This document shows, one piece after another, positions 1-7,478 of a stretch of DNA of 34,529 nucleotides. The position numbers were made by a program, and so were the translations under genes. The stretch lies in contig USCL01000004.1 in NCBI GenBank assembly GCA_900553145.1, forward strand, positions 1-34,529. The letters are read 5' to 3'. The stretch's first letter is position 1, and each line of letters opens with the position of its first letter. This DNA is from an uncultured Desulfovibrio sp. GTDB taxonomy: Bacteria; Desulfobacterota; Desulfovibrionia; Desulfovibrionales; Desulfovibrionaceae. The notes beneath the pieces are model-generated. The model did no database searches. It saw only the letters and a list, made by a program, of their open reading frames with translations, and was not told the origin of the DNA.

Positions 1-55
1 TCGCCTTGCCGGCCTCGATCTGCAGCTTAATGTAGCCAGTAACTTTCTGTGCCAT
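1..55 (-). CDS. rplK: 50S ribosomal protein L11 (5' end only)
   Basis: The reverse strand starts with ATG at 55 and reads MAQKVTGYIKLQIEAGKA before the window ends. This is the highly conserved N-terminus of L11, the stalk-base protein of the large ribosomal subunit that contacts translation factors. A GGAGGTG ribosome binding site lies at 63-69, well spaced from the ATG. It follows nusG, the normal secE-nusG-rplK order. Only 18 codons are present, so nothing can be said about the rest. Confidence 0.93.
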   Translation of the reverse strand, partial: MAQKVTGYIKLQIEAGKA

Positions 56-90
56 AGTAAATGCACCTCCAAAAATCTGTGGTGAGTTGC

Positions 91-163
91 GGCGCGGTGT
101 CTCCGCGCCTCCCACGAGCGCGTACGCGGTGTACACGCTCTATAAGAACCGCACTGCGGTCTT
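91..163 (-). promoter_or_regulatory. Hairpins in the nusG-rplK spacer
   Basis: The 134-bp gap between nusG and rplK holds two inverted repeats: a perfect 7-bp stem at 91-109 (GGCGCGG/CCGCGCC, 5-nt loop) and an 8-bp stem with a one-base bulge at 144-163 (AAG-ACCGC/GCGGT-CTT region). Neither is followed by a U-run on the reverse strand, so they do not look like terminators. A leader structure controlling the L11 operon is possible, but I do not recognise a specific L1-binding site. The structure is seen; the role is a guess. Confidence 0.35.
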
Positions 164-189
164 ACCTTGGTAGAACGGATGCCGGTTGG

Positions 190-720
190 TTACGGCAGCT
201 CGACCTGCGCGATGTCCACTTCTGCGGGCGTCTCGCGGCCGAACATATTGACCTTGAGCTTGACTTTGAAGCTCTCGGTATCGATGCCCTCCACAAGGCC
301 CATAAAGCCTTCCAGGGGGCCGGCGGTGATCTGCACGGTATCGCCGACGTTGAAATCGACGGTCAGCGGAGCCGCCTTCTCGACGCCCATCTTCTCCACT
401 TCCTCAGCGGTCAGGGGGACAGGCTTCGAGGCAGGGCCGACGAAACCGGTGCAGCCGCGCGTATTGCGCACGACATACCAGGTATCGTCGTTCATGACCA
501 TCTTGACCAGAACGTAGCCGGGGAACAGCTTGTGCTCCACCATACGCTCCTTGCCGTCCTTGATCTCGGGGACCATCTCGGTCGGGACCTTGATGTCGCA
601 GATCAGATCCTGCAGGCGGCGGTTCTCCACCATGGTCTGTAAGTCCGTTGCCACTTTATTCTCGTAGCCGGAATAGGTATGCACGACATACCAAAGCGCC
701 TCATTGGACTGCTCTTCCAT
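190..720 (-). CDS. nusG: Transcription termination/antitermination factor NusG
   Basis: A 176-residue protein of normal NusG length. Residues about 9-110 form the NGN domain (WYVVHTYSGYENKV at the start, FPGYVLVKM in the middle, WYVVRNTRGCTGFVG), which binds the RNA polymerase clamp. Residues about 123-175 form the KOW domain (VGDTVQITAGPLEGFMGLVEGID), which contacts ribosomal S10 or Rho. It couples transcription with translation and modulates pausing. It lies between secE (28 bp upstream) and rplK, the usual order, and is presumably transcribed from the promoter before rpmG. No anomalies. Confidence 0.97.
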   Translation of the reverse strand: MEEQSNEALWYVVHTYSGYENKVATDLQTMVENRRLQDLICDIKVPTEMVPEIKDGKERMVEHKLFPGYVLVKMVMNDDTWYVVRNTRGCTGFVGPASKPVPLTAEEVEKMGVEKAAPLTVDFNVGDTVQITAGPLEGFMGLVEGIDTESFKVKLKVNMFGRETPAEVDIAQVELP

Positions 721-748
721 TCTGGTTGACCCTCCGTTTCAAGATGAT

Positions 749-1000
749 TCAAGCGCCGATGATAAGGCCCAGGATGCCACCGAAGATGGCGTCCAGTGCA
801 ATCATCACGACGGCGGCGATCGCCACAGTCACGAGCACCACGACGGTGTTGGTCTTGATGTCCGCCTTAGACGGCCACACGACCTTTTTCAGCTCGCTCT
901 TCGTGTCGCGGAAGAACTTTGCCGCATTTGCGGCAAAACCCTTCACGGCGGCCTTCATTCTGGCCACAAAGCCCGGCTTTTTCTCGGTTTTGTCTGCCAT
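749..1000 (-). CDS. secE: Preprotein translocase subunit SecE
   Basis: An 83-residue small SecE of the Gram-positive type, part of the SecYEG channel in the cytoplasmic membrane. Residues 36-45 (ELKKVVWPSK) carry the conserved amphipathic-helix motif, followed by one transmembrane helix at about 51-82. I chose ATG at 1000 (MADKTEKK): an AAGAAAGGCGG ribosome binding site lies directly upstream, and a longer reading back to 1135 would run through rpmG. It sits 17 bp after rpmG and 28 bp before nusG, the standard arrangement. Confidence 0.95.
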   Translation of the reverse strand: MADKTEKKPGFVARMKAAVKGFAANAAKFFRDTKSELKKVVWPSKADIKTNTVVVLVTVAIAAVVMIALDAIFGGILGLIIGA

Positions 1001-1017
1001 GATGTTGTCCGCCTTTC

Positions 1018-1167
1018 TTACTTGGTTTCGCGATGAACGGTGTGCTTCTTGCAGAAGCGGCAGTACTTCTTCATCTCGAGACGATCGGGGTTGTTCTTCT
1101 TGTTCTTCGTGGTGTTGTAGTTGCGCTGCTTGCACTCAGTGCAGGCCAGAGTGATTTTAACGGTCAT
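1018..1167 (-). CDS. rpmG: 50S ribosomal protein L33
   Basis: A 49-residue ORF starting MTVKITLACTECKQRNYNTTKN and ending HTVHRETK, the bacterial L33 sequence and length. Two CxxC pairs (C9/C12 and C36/C39) make it the zinc-binding form. ATG at 1167 is preceded by GGAGGTGTC. It is the first gene of the rpmG-secE-nusG-rplK transcript and its TAA stop lies 17 bp from secE. Confidence 0.96.
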   Translation of the reverse strand: MTVKITLACTECKQRNYNTTKNKKNNPDRLEMKKYCRFCKKHTVHRETK

Positions 1168-1269
1168 TTGTTGACACCTCCATTATAACGGTTGTTTTGA
1201 ACCTCCCTCGGCTTGCGGGAGCACCCGTTCGACAGGCGCACTTAATAACCCCGCAAAAGAGGTGTTACC

Positions 1270-1298
1270 ATTGTATCACGTCTTTTTCCATTCGTCAA
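1270..1298 (-). promoter_or_regulatory. Sigma-A promoter of the rpmG-secE-nusG operon
   Basis: On the reverse strand, TTGACG (1293-1298) and TACAAT (1270-1275) are separated by exactly 17 bp. The predicted start is near 1263, leaving a leader of about 95 nt before rpmG. It lies in the 304-bp gap between rpmG and ddl (1168-1471), which also holds the opposite-facing ddl promoter. I see no tRNA or riboswitch in the gap. Confidence 0.75.
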
Positions 1299-1365
1299 GC
1301 AGGAAATCTGCGTTTTTTCAGTTTTTTTGTGTTTTCTTTCTCTTCGCCCGACTGCGTGACACCGC

Positions 1366-1394
1366 TTGCATCCCGGACATAAATATTATATAAT
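1366..1394 (+). promoter_or_regulatory. Sigma-A promoter of the ddl-murI-argS operon
   Basis: TTGCAT (1366-1371) and a consensus TATAAT (1389-1394) are 17 bp apart, inside an A/T-rich stretch. The predicted start is near 1401, about 70 nt before the ddl ATG. It faces away from the rpmG promoter, with about 70 bp between the two -35 boxes. Confidence 0.75.
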
Positions 1395-1471
1395 AAGTAT
1401 ATCTATGTATGTAGACAAAACTTCGGGCTGTCTGCCGCGCGCAGCGGCCCTGAAATCAGGAGAGATCGATT

Positions 1472-2572
1472 ATGTTATCCGATTCTGAACATAAAATGAG
1501 CGTGGTCGTCCTGTTCGGCGGAATGTCCAGCGAGCACGAGGTCAGCCGCGTGTCCGCCGGCACCTTCGTGGACCAGCTCGACCGCCAGCGGTACGAGCTG
1601 CTGACCATCGGCATCACCAAAAAGGGCCGCTGGCTCTACACCGAGGCCGACTCGGCCCAGATGGCCGACGGCAGCTGGGAAGAGCTGCCGGGCAATATGC
1701 CCTGCGTGCTCAGCCCCGACCGTGCCGACCACGGCCTCATCCTCTTCACCCCCGCCGGGCAGGTGGAGAAGGTCCATGTGGACGTGGTCATCCCCGTGCT
1801 CCACGGCCTGTGGGGCGAGGACGGCACCGTGCAGGGCCTGCTGGAGCTGGCCGGCATCCCCTACGTAGGCTGCGGCGTTCTGGCCAGCGCGGTCTGCATG
1901 GACAAGGCAGTCGCCAACGCCATGTTCGACGCCTCCGGCATCCCTCACACCAGGTGGCTCTCCGCCACCCGCTGGGAGATCGAGTCTAACCCCGACGGCG
2001 TCTGCGACGGTGCCATCGCAAAGCTGGGCTGGCCAATCTTCGTCAAGCCCGCCAACGCCGGTTCCAGCGTGGGCATCACCAAGGCCCATGACCGCGATGA
2101 ACTGAAGGCCGCCATCCGGCTGGCCCTCGCCAACGACCGCAAGGTGGTGTTCGAGGCCTTCGTGGACGGCCACGAAGTGGAGTGCGCCGTCATCGGCTCC
2201 GACCCCGCCGTCTCCACCCGCCCGGGCGAGATTTTGGCCGGTGCCGAGTTCTACACCTACGACGACAAGTACAAGAACGGCGTCAGTCAGGTGGTCATTC
2301 CGGCCAAACTGCCTGAGGAAAAGCTGGATGAGGTGAAGACCTACGCCGCCATGGCCTACACAGCGCTGGGCTGCGAGGGTCTGGCCCGCTGCGACTTCTT
2401 TGTGGAGAAGGACACCGGCCGCGTCCTCATCAACGAGATCAACACCTTCCCCGGTTTCACCCCCATCAGTATGTACCCCAAGCTGATGGAGCATGAGGGC
2501 ATCCCCGTGCCTGCCCTCATCGACCGCCTCATCGCTCTGGCTCTGGAAAGGACGGAAAAGCAGCATGGATAA
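1472..2572 (+). CDS. ddl: D-alanine--D-alanine ligase
   Basis: A 366-residue ATP-grasp enzyme that joins two D-alanines for peptidoglycan precursors in the cytoplasm. The N-terminal signature FGGMSSEHEVS is at 15-25. The ATP-grasp core has VKPANAGSSVGI, and the C-terminal metal-binding segment has EINTFPGFTPISMYP. The omega-loop reads YDDKYKNG; a tyrosine here is typical of D-Ala-D-Ala rather than D-Ala-D-Lac ligases. ATG at 1472 has AGGAGA upstream; a second in-frame ATG at 1496 is a weaker alternative. Its end overlaps murI by 8 bp, linking two cell-wall precursor enzymes in one transcript. Confidence 0.96.
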   Translation: MLSDSEHKMSVVVLFGGMSSEHEVSRVSAGTFVDQLDRQRYELLTIGITKKGRWLYTEADSAQMADGSWEELPGNMPCVLSPDRADHGLILFTPAGQVEKVHVDVVIPVLHGLWGEDGTVQGLLELAGIPYVGCGVLASAVCMDKAVANAMFDASGIPHTRWLSATRWEIESNPDGVCDGAIAKLGWPIFVKPANAGSSVGITKAHDRDELKAAIRLALANDRKVVFEAFVDGHEVECAVIGSDPAVSTRPGEILAGAEFYTYDDKYKNGVSQVVIPAKLPEEKLDEVKTYAAMAYTALGCEGLARCDFFVEKDTGRVLINEINTFPGFTPISMYPKLMEHEGIPVPALIDRLIALALERTEKQHG

Positions 2573-3389
2573 CCGTCCCATCGGCGTATTCGACAGCGGC
2601 CTTGGCGGTCTGACCGGCGTGCGGGAGCTGCGCAAGCGCCTCCCCAACGAGAATATCGTCTACTTCGGCGATACCGGCCGCGTCCCCTACGGCAGCCGCA
2701 GCCCTGAGACTATTCTGCAGTATGCACGGCAGGACATCGCATTCCTGCTCTCGAAGGATGTCAAGTGCATCATGGCCGCCTGCGGCACGGTGTCCAGCAT
2801 CTACCCCGCCGCCGAGGCCGCAAAGCTCCCTGTCCCCTATCTGGGCGTCGTGGACGCTGCGGCCCGGGAGGCCGCTTTCGTCACCCGGAACCGCCGCATC
2901 GGCGTCATCGGCACGGCGGCCACCATCCGCTCCCGCAGCTATGAGACCGTCCTGCGCAAGCTCGTTCCCGGTGTGGAGATCACGGCCCGGCCCTGCCCCC
3001 TCTTCGTGCCTCTCGTGGAGGCCGGCTATGTGGACCACAGCGCCCTCGACAAGCAGCAGGTGACCCGTCTGGTCATCGCCCAGTATCTGGCCGAGGTGCG
3101 GGAGGCCGGGGTGGACACCCTCATCCTCGGCTGCACCCACTACCCCCTCATCAAAGAGATGATAGGCTGGTATATGGGCAGGAACGTCACCCTCGTGGAC
3201 CCGGCCCAGACTGCCGCCCACCATCTGGAGCGGACGCTCAGCGAGCATGGCCTGAAGGGAAATCACGAAAAGGGCGAGGCCCACTTCTACGTCAGCGACG
3301 TGCCGGACAGCTTCGCCCAGACCGCCGACCTCTTCCTCGGGGAGTACAAGGGCGGGCTCATCGACCAGATCGCCATTGATAAATATTGA
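2565..3389 (+). CDS. murI: Glutamate racemase
   Basis: A 274-residue cofactor-independent racemase converting L- to D-glutamate for peptidoglycan. Visible motifs are GVFDSGLGGLT (D10, S11), YFGDTGRVPYGSRS at about 33-45, and the second catalytic cysteine in ILGCTHYPLI (C190, T191, H192). The first cysteine (C73) lies in AACGTVSS where the family usually has CNTA/CNTAS, so the substrate-contacting Asn is a Gly. ATG at 2565 overlaps the end of ddl by 8 bp; an upstream extension to 2493 would lie within ddl and lacks a better start. Translation is probably coupled to ddl. Confidence 0.93.
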   Translation: MDNRPIGVFDSGLGGLTGVRELRKRLPNENIVYFGDTGRVPYGSRSPETILQYARQDIAFLLSKDVKCIMAACGTVSSIYPAAEAAKLPVPYLGVVDAAAREAAFVTRNRRIGVIGTAATIRSRSYETVLRKLVPGVEITARPCPLFVPLVEAGYVDHSALDKQQVTRLVIAQYLAEVREAGVDTLILGCTHYPLIKEMIGWYMGRNVTLVDPAQTAAHHLERTLSEHGLKGNHEKGEAHFYVSDVPDSFAQTADLFLGEYKGGLIDQIAIDKY

Positions 3390-3404
3390 TAAGGACGCAA
3401 AACT

Positions 3405-3869
3405 GTGAGCAAACCACTGGAAAACTACATCATCCGCATCAAGAGCTCCATCGACCAGTTCGACAATGAGGGCGTCATCCGCGAGGAGGACCGCGACCAC
3501 ATCGAGCTGATGACCCGGGGCAGCTTTACCAAAAAGAACGGAAGCTACTACATCTCTTATAAGGAGACGCAGACCATCGGCTTCGAGGGCTGCACCACTA
3601 CTATCAAGATCGCCGAGGACGGCAGCCGAGTGGCCCTGCTCCGGTTCGGGCGGGCCAACAGCCAGCTTCTCATCGAGCGGGACCGCCGCAATCTCTGCCA
3701 CTACGAGACGGAGGTGGGCTCCCTCACTCTGGGCGTCACCGGCGACGGCATCGACTGCAAGCTGACCGAGAAGGGCGGCAGCGCGGCGTTCAGCTACCTG
3801 CTGGACGCCGACGACGCCCGCATCGTCAGCCGCAACACGCTGGAAATGACGGTACAGCACGTCAACTGA
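3405..3869 (+). CDS. DUF1934 family protein (YwiB-like)
   Basis: A 154-residue protein of unknown biochemical function that I recognise as DUF1934/YwiB, predicted to form a small lipocalin-like beta-barrel. The pattern IKSSID...DRDHIELMTRGSFTKKNGSYYISYKETQTIGFEGCTTTIKI and a series of amphipathic strands fit that fold. It starts with GTG at 3405, preceded by AAGGA at 3391-3395. It sits 15 bp after murI and 72 bp before argS; adjacency to argS is a familiar arrangement in Firmicutes. No signal peptide or membrane segment is seen. The role is unknown. Confidence 0.85.
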   Translation: MSKPLENYIIRIKSSIDQFDNEGVIREEDRDHIELMTRGSFTKKNGSYYISYKETQTIGFEGCTTTIKIAEDGSRVALLRFGRANSQLLIERDRRNLCHYETEVGSLTLGVTGDGIDCKLTEKGGSAAFSYLLDADDARIVSRNTLEMTVQHVN

Positions 3870-3941
3870 CTTCTCATTGTTTTTCGCCTGCGGCTCCTGC
3901 GGCAAGCGGGCTTCGCACTCAAACACGAAAGGACACTTGAA

Positions 3942-5756
3942 ATGACCGACTTTGAAAAGACCTACCAGAACTACAACCCCCGGCAGACCGCGCTGGACGA
4001 GGCCCGCGCCCTGCTGACCGCCGCCGCCAAGGCTGCGATGGTCGACGGCACCCTGCCCGAGGCCGAGCTGCCCGCCTTCATCGTAGAGATCCCCGCCGAC
4101 GTCAAGAACGGCGACATCGCCTCCAACATTGCCATGGCCGGCGCGCGCACCTGGCGCAAGGCCCCGAAGATGATTGCCGACGCCCTCATCGCCCACCTGC
4201 CCGCACTGGACGGCGGCGTCTTCGCCAAGGTCGAGGTGGCCGGTCCCGGCTTCATCAACCTGTTCCTCGCTCCCTCCTTCTGGGCCGGCGTCGTGCTGGG
4301 TGCCTGCTCCAACAAGGAGTATGGCCGCACCGACCACGGCAAGGGTGCCAAGTACAACGTGGAGTTCGTCTCCGCCAACCCCACCGGCCCCATGCACATG
4401 GGCAATGCCCGCGGCGGCGCTCTGGGTGACTGTCTGGCCGCTGTCCTCGACTGGTCCGGCTACGACGTGACCCGTGAGTTCTATATCAACGACGCAGGCA
4501 ACCAGATCCAGAAGTTCGGCAAGAGCCTTGCTGTCCGCTACCTGCAGAAGTACTGCGGCGAGGAGGCTTATCCCCTGCCCGCCGAGTGCTATCAGGGCGG
4601 CGACATCAAGGTGCTGGCCGGTGAGTTCGCTGAGCTGAACGGCGACAAATACGTTGCCTCCTGCAAAGGCATGGACGAGGAGACCCTCTTCGAGAGTGAG
4701 GCTTTCGCAGCTCTGAAGGACGCCCTCGTTGCCTACGCCCTGCCCAAAAACATCGCCGCCCTGAAGCGCGACCTGGGCAAGTATCGCATCGACTACGATG
4801 TCTGGTTCCACGAGAGCACCCTGCACGAGTCCGGCGCTGTGCTGGCCGTGGTGGACAAGCTGCTGGAGCTGGGTGCCTGCTACAAGGCCGAGGACGGTGC
4901 TGTCATGTACCGCAGCGCACAGTACGCCGCCAAGTACGGCACCGTCAACAAGAAAAAGACCGACGACGGCACCGAGGAGGAGGCCAAGGACGAAGTCCTC
5001 GTCCGTGCCAACGGCATCCCCACCTACTTTGCCGCCGACATCGCCTACCACTACAACAAGCTGGCCACCCGCGGCTTCGCCAAGGCCATCGACGTCTGGG
5101 GCGCTGACCACCACGGCCACGTCGCCCGCATGAAGGGTGCCATGGACGCCATCGGCCTCCACGGCGAGGATCTGGACGTCGTGCTGATGCAGATGGTCAA
5201 CCTGATGCGTGACGGTCAGCCCGTCCGTATGTCCAAGCGTACCGGCAACGCCATCACCCTGACCGACCTGCTGGAAGAAGTCCCCATCGACAGCGCACGC
5301 TTCCTGTTCAATATGCACGACGCCGGCAGCGGCATCGACTTCGACCTGGACCAGGCCGTCAAGACCGACAACGACAACCCGGTCTACTACGTCCAGTACG
5401 CTCACGCCCGCATCTGCTCCATCCTCAAGAAGATGGAGAGCGAGGGCGTGGCCTTCGCAGGCGCTGAGAACATCGACGCCACCCTGCTGACCGAGCCTTC
5501 CGAGATGGACCTCATCCGGATGCTGGCCGCTTTCCCGCAGGAGATCGTCATGGCTGCCGAGAAGTACGACCCCAGCCGCATCAACCGCTTCGTCATCGAC
5601 CTGGCCAGCGCCTTCCACCGCTTCTACGGCAGCTGCCGCATCCAGGGCGCAGACCCCGCCGTCCAGCAGGCCCGTCTGGCCCTCTGCATCGGCGTCAAGA
5701 ACGTCATCTTCAACGTGCTCACCATGTTCAAGATCAACGTCCCTGAGAAGATGTAA
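3942..5756 (+). CDS. argS: Arginine--tRNA ligase
   Basis: A 604-residue class I aminoacyl-tRNA synthetase charging tRNA-Arg. The N-terminal add-on domain covers about 1-115. The catalytic core has the HIGH-type motif as HMGN (152-155) in ANPTGPMHMGNARGG. The KMSKS-type motif appears as MSKRTGN. The C-terminal anticodon-binding (DALR) domain ends in VPEKM. Length is slightly above the usual 550-590. An AAAGGAC site lies upstream of ATG 3942. It is the last gene before a strong terminator, in a transcript that otherwise serves cell-wall synthesis. No T-box leader is seen. Confidence 0.96.
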   Translation: MTDFEKTYQNYNPRQTALDEARALLTAAAKAAMVDGTLPEAELPAFIVEIPADVKNGDIASNIAMAGARTWRKAPKMIADALIAHLPALDGGVFAKVEVAGPGFINLFLAPSFWAGVVLGACSNKEYGRTDHGKGAKYNVEFVSANPTGPMHMGNARGGALGDCLAAVLDWSGYDVTREFYINDAGNQIQKFGKSLAVRYLQKYCGEEAYPLPAECYQGGDIKVLAGEFAELNGDKYVASCKGMDEETLFESEAFAALKDALVAYALPKNIAALKRDLGKYRIDYDVWFHESTLHESGAVLAVVDKLLELGACYKAEDGAVMYRSAQYAAKYGTVNKKKTDDGTEEEAKDEVLVRANGIPTYFAADIAYHYNKLATRGFAKAIDVWGADHHGHVARMKGAMDAIGLHGEDLDVVLMQMVNLMRDGQPVRMSKRTGNAITLTDLLEEVPIDSARFLFNMHDAGSGIDFDLDQAVKTDNDNPVYYVQYAHARICSILKKMESEGVAFAGAENIDATLLTEPSEMDLIRMLAAFPQEIVMAAEKYDPSRINRFVIDLASAFHRFYGSCRIQGADPAVQQARLALCIGVKNVIFNVLTMFKINVPEKM

Positions 5757-5783
5757 GCCACTTCTCCGTACCTTATAAAGAGC

Positions 5784-5827
5784 AAAGCGCCCCCGGAACT
5801 CGAATCTGAGTTCCGGGGGCGCTTTTT
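5784..5827. terminator. Strong intrinsic terminator between convergent genes
   Basis: A perfect 18-bp inverted repeat (5784-5801 with 5808-5825, 6-nt loop) is followed by five Ts on the forward strand. It ends the ddl-argS transcript and could also serve the leftward CD1247-like gene that stops at 5854, though the run of U on that side is only three. Confidence 0.93.
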
Positions 5828-5853
5828 GTCTTGTGCTTTCGGGAGGCAGAGAA

Positions 5854-6441
5854 TTACTCCTCCGTTACCTCAAAGTCCAGCGGCTTGCCGCAGCTGGGGC
5901 AGACAGGGTCGCCGTCCAGCAGGGCCTCTTCGTCCACCACAGAGGTGGCGCCGCAGGCGGGGCAGGTCACTTCGTACTGCACGGGGCCGTCGTTCTCAGC
6001 GGCCTCGTCGTCCTCGGGGTCTTCCAGAGCCACCTCGAAAGCCACCTTGCAGCTGGGGCAGATGGCCTCGCCGGCGTCCAGGTCGTCCTCGCTCACGTAG
6101 ACGGTCTTGCCGCAGGCAGGGCAGGCCACCTCATAATAAGGCTCACCGGCCACATCGGCGTTGTCGTCATCGTCGTCTGCCTCGGTCTCGTCGTCGGAGT
6201 CATCCTCTTCGTCCTCGGCATCTTCGTCTTCGTACAGGTCTGCTTCAAGGTCTTCCAACTCTTCGCTCAGGTCGTTGATCTGGTCGTAGGCGTGGGTGAC
6301 ATCCTCGTCGATGCCGTCCACGGCCTCTGCCATCTCACTCAGCAGCTCGCTCATGGCCTTGATGACCTTGCCTTCTTTGGTGTTCTCATCAATGCCGAGG
6401 CCGTCGATCAGGCCCTTCAGGTATGCAGCTTTTTCCTTCAT
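5854..6441 (-). CDS. CD1247-type zinc-ribbon protein
   Basis: A 195-residue protein of unknown function. The N-terminus MKEKAAYLKGLIDGLGIDENTKEGKVIKAMSELL (about 1-65, likely helical or coiled-coil) matches the CD1247 N-terminal domain found in Clostridia. A very acidic linker (about 62-96, mostly D and E) follows. Two zinc ribbons complete it: C107/C110 with C128/C131, and C160/C163 with C181/C184. The second is followed by a short acidic tail. It lies downstream of efp on the same strand, but a terminator stands between them. The ribbons suggest nucleic-acid or ribosome contact; that is inference only. Confidence 0.8.
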   Translation of the reverse strand: MKEKAAYLKGLIDGLGIDENTKEGKVIKAMSELLSEMAEAVDGIDEDVTHAYDQINDLSEELEDLEADLYEDEDAEDEEDDSDDETEADDDDDNADVAGEPYYEVACPACGKTVYVSEDDLDAGEAICPSCKVAFEVALEDPEDDEAAENDGPVQYEVTCPACGATSVVDEEALLDGDPVCPSCGKPLDFEVTEE

Positions 6442-6481
6442 AGGGAATACCTCCTATCGCAAAACAGCTCTTCTTTTTAAG

Positions 6482-6515
6482 AAAAAACCGGGCAAACGGT
6501 CGCCCGCTGCCCGGT
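6482..6515 (-). terminator. Intrinsic terminator after efp
   Basis: On the reverse strand an 8-bp stem ACCGGGCA (6508-6515) / TGCCCGGT (6487-6494) with a 13-nt loop is followed by a run of six U. It lies 19 bp after the efp stop and would largely separate efp from the CD1247-like gene. Confidence 0.8.
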
Positions 6516-6533
6516 CTTATCGTCGTCAGAAAA

Positions 6534-7091
6534 TCAGACGCGCTCCATATACTCGCCGGTGCGGGTATCGATGCGGATGTGGTCGCCCTCGTTGATGAAC
6601 AGGGGGACGCGGATCTCAGCACCGGTCTCGACGGTAGCGGGCTTCAGGGTGTTGGTGGCGGTGTTGCCCTTGACACCCGGCTCGGTCTGGGTGACTTCCA
6701 GCTCGATGAAGTTGGGGATCTCGACGCTGAAGACCTTGCCCTTGTAGCTCAGCAGCTTGCACAGCTCGTTCTCTTTGCAGAACTTGAAGTTATCGGGGAC
6801 GTCGCTTGCGTTGACGGGGATGTCATCGTAAGTCTCGTTGTCCATGAAGTGGTACAGATCGCCATCCTCATAGCTGTAGGTCACGTCCTTGCGCTCGATG
6901 AAAGCCTGAGGGAACTTAGCGGTCGGGTTGTAGCTGGTCTCGACCACGGAGCCGGTGATGACGTTCTTGGTCTTGGTACGGACAAAGGCAGCGCCCTTGC
7001 CGGGCTTGACGTGCTGGAACTCAACGACCTGAAGAACCTGGCCGTCCTGCTCAAAGGTCACGCCATTGCGAAACTCGCCTGCAGAAATCAT
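6534..7091 (-). CDS. efp: Translation elongation factor P
   Basis: A 185-residue EF-P, which binds ribosomes stalled on polyproline stretches. Domain I (about 1-63) carries the loop HVKPGKGAAFVR with the tip lysine K32, the position modified in many bacteria. Domains II and III follow, with the conserved C-terminal INEGDHIRIDTRTGEYMERV. ATG at 7091 is preceded by GGAGGAATTCCT. It has its own promoter (7145-7173) and terminator, so it is probably monocistronic. No lysine-modifying enzyme gene is seen nearby. Confidence 0.97.
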   Translation of the reverse strand: MISAGEFRNGVTFEQDGQVLQVVEFQHVKPGKGAAFVRTKTKNVITGSVVETSYNPTAKFPQAFIERKDVTYSYEDGDLYHFMDNETYDDIPVNASDVPDNFKFCKENELCKLLSYKGKVFSVEIPNFIELEVTQTEPGVKGNTATNTLKPATVETGAEIRVPLFINEGDHIRIDTRTGEYMERV

Positions 7092-7144
7092 AGGAATTCC
7101 TCCATTAGTTTAATGTCTCAGATGCATTACGCATATCTCTATTT

Positions 7145-7173
7145 ATTTTACCCAATCCCGCGCCATTTGGCAA
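7145..7173 (-). promoter_or_regulatory. Sigma-A promoter of efp
   Basis: On the reverse strand TTGCCA (7168-7173) and TAAAAT (7145-7150) are exactly 17 bp apart, about 50-55 nt upstream of the efp ATG. The remainder of the 367-bp gap 7092-7458 is mostly the inverted-repeat element described separately. Confidence 0.72.
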
Positions 7174-7242
7174 GGGGTTTCGGTAAAAAAGACGATGAAA
7201 ATGACAAAAAGTGTGGAACACAAGGTAAGTTTTCCTTCGTAC

Positions 7243-7478
7243 AACCTCTCAGTCTGCTCCGCAGACAGCTCCCCTGGTAGGGGAGCCTCTGGCGAAGAGG
7301 CGAAGTTTTCCGATATGCCAAAGCCTCCCCTCGGTAGAGCAACGACGACGACCGCCGCCGGTGGCGGAAACAGGGAGGAGTTGTTGGGGCCGCGGTCAGC
7401 AATACGCAAGCAAAGCGAAGCGGATGCTGGGTACCGCAACCCGGACAATGGCAGCGCGTCAGCGCTGACGGAGAGGTT
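7243..7478. repeat. Inverted-repeat element, long copy
   Basis: The element begins AACCTCTCAGTCTGC and ends GACGGAGAGGTT, so its 8-bp ends (AACCTCTC / GAGAGGTT) are inverted. Inside are several short hairpins, including AGTCTGCTCCGCAGAC and a CTCCCCTGGTAGGGGAG stem. The first ~90 bp closely match the copy at 15496-15625, including some bases outside the left end (CTTCGTAC). The middle has about 100 bp more than that copy. There is no coding capacity. Its right end lies inside the 3' end of the TIM-barrel gene and supplies that gene's stop codon. Confidence 0.85.

Noticed and set aside
1196..1260. Possible tRNA remnant (GTTCGA near 1228)
   Set aside because: No cloverleaf could be drawn around it on either strand; it lies in the leader of the rpmG transcript.
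2529..5618. 1029-codon reverse-strand open frame spanning murI to argS
   Set aside because: It is an antisense shadow of three well-supported genes; its composition (H, D, V, G, L rich) is typical of such shadows.
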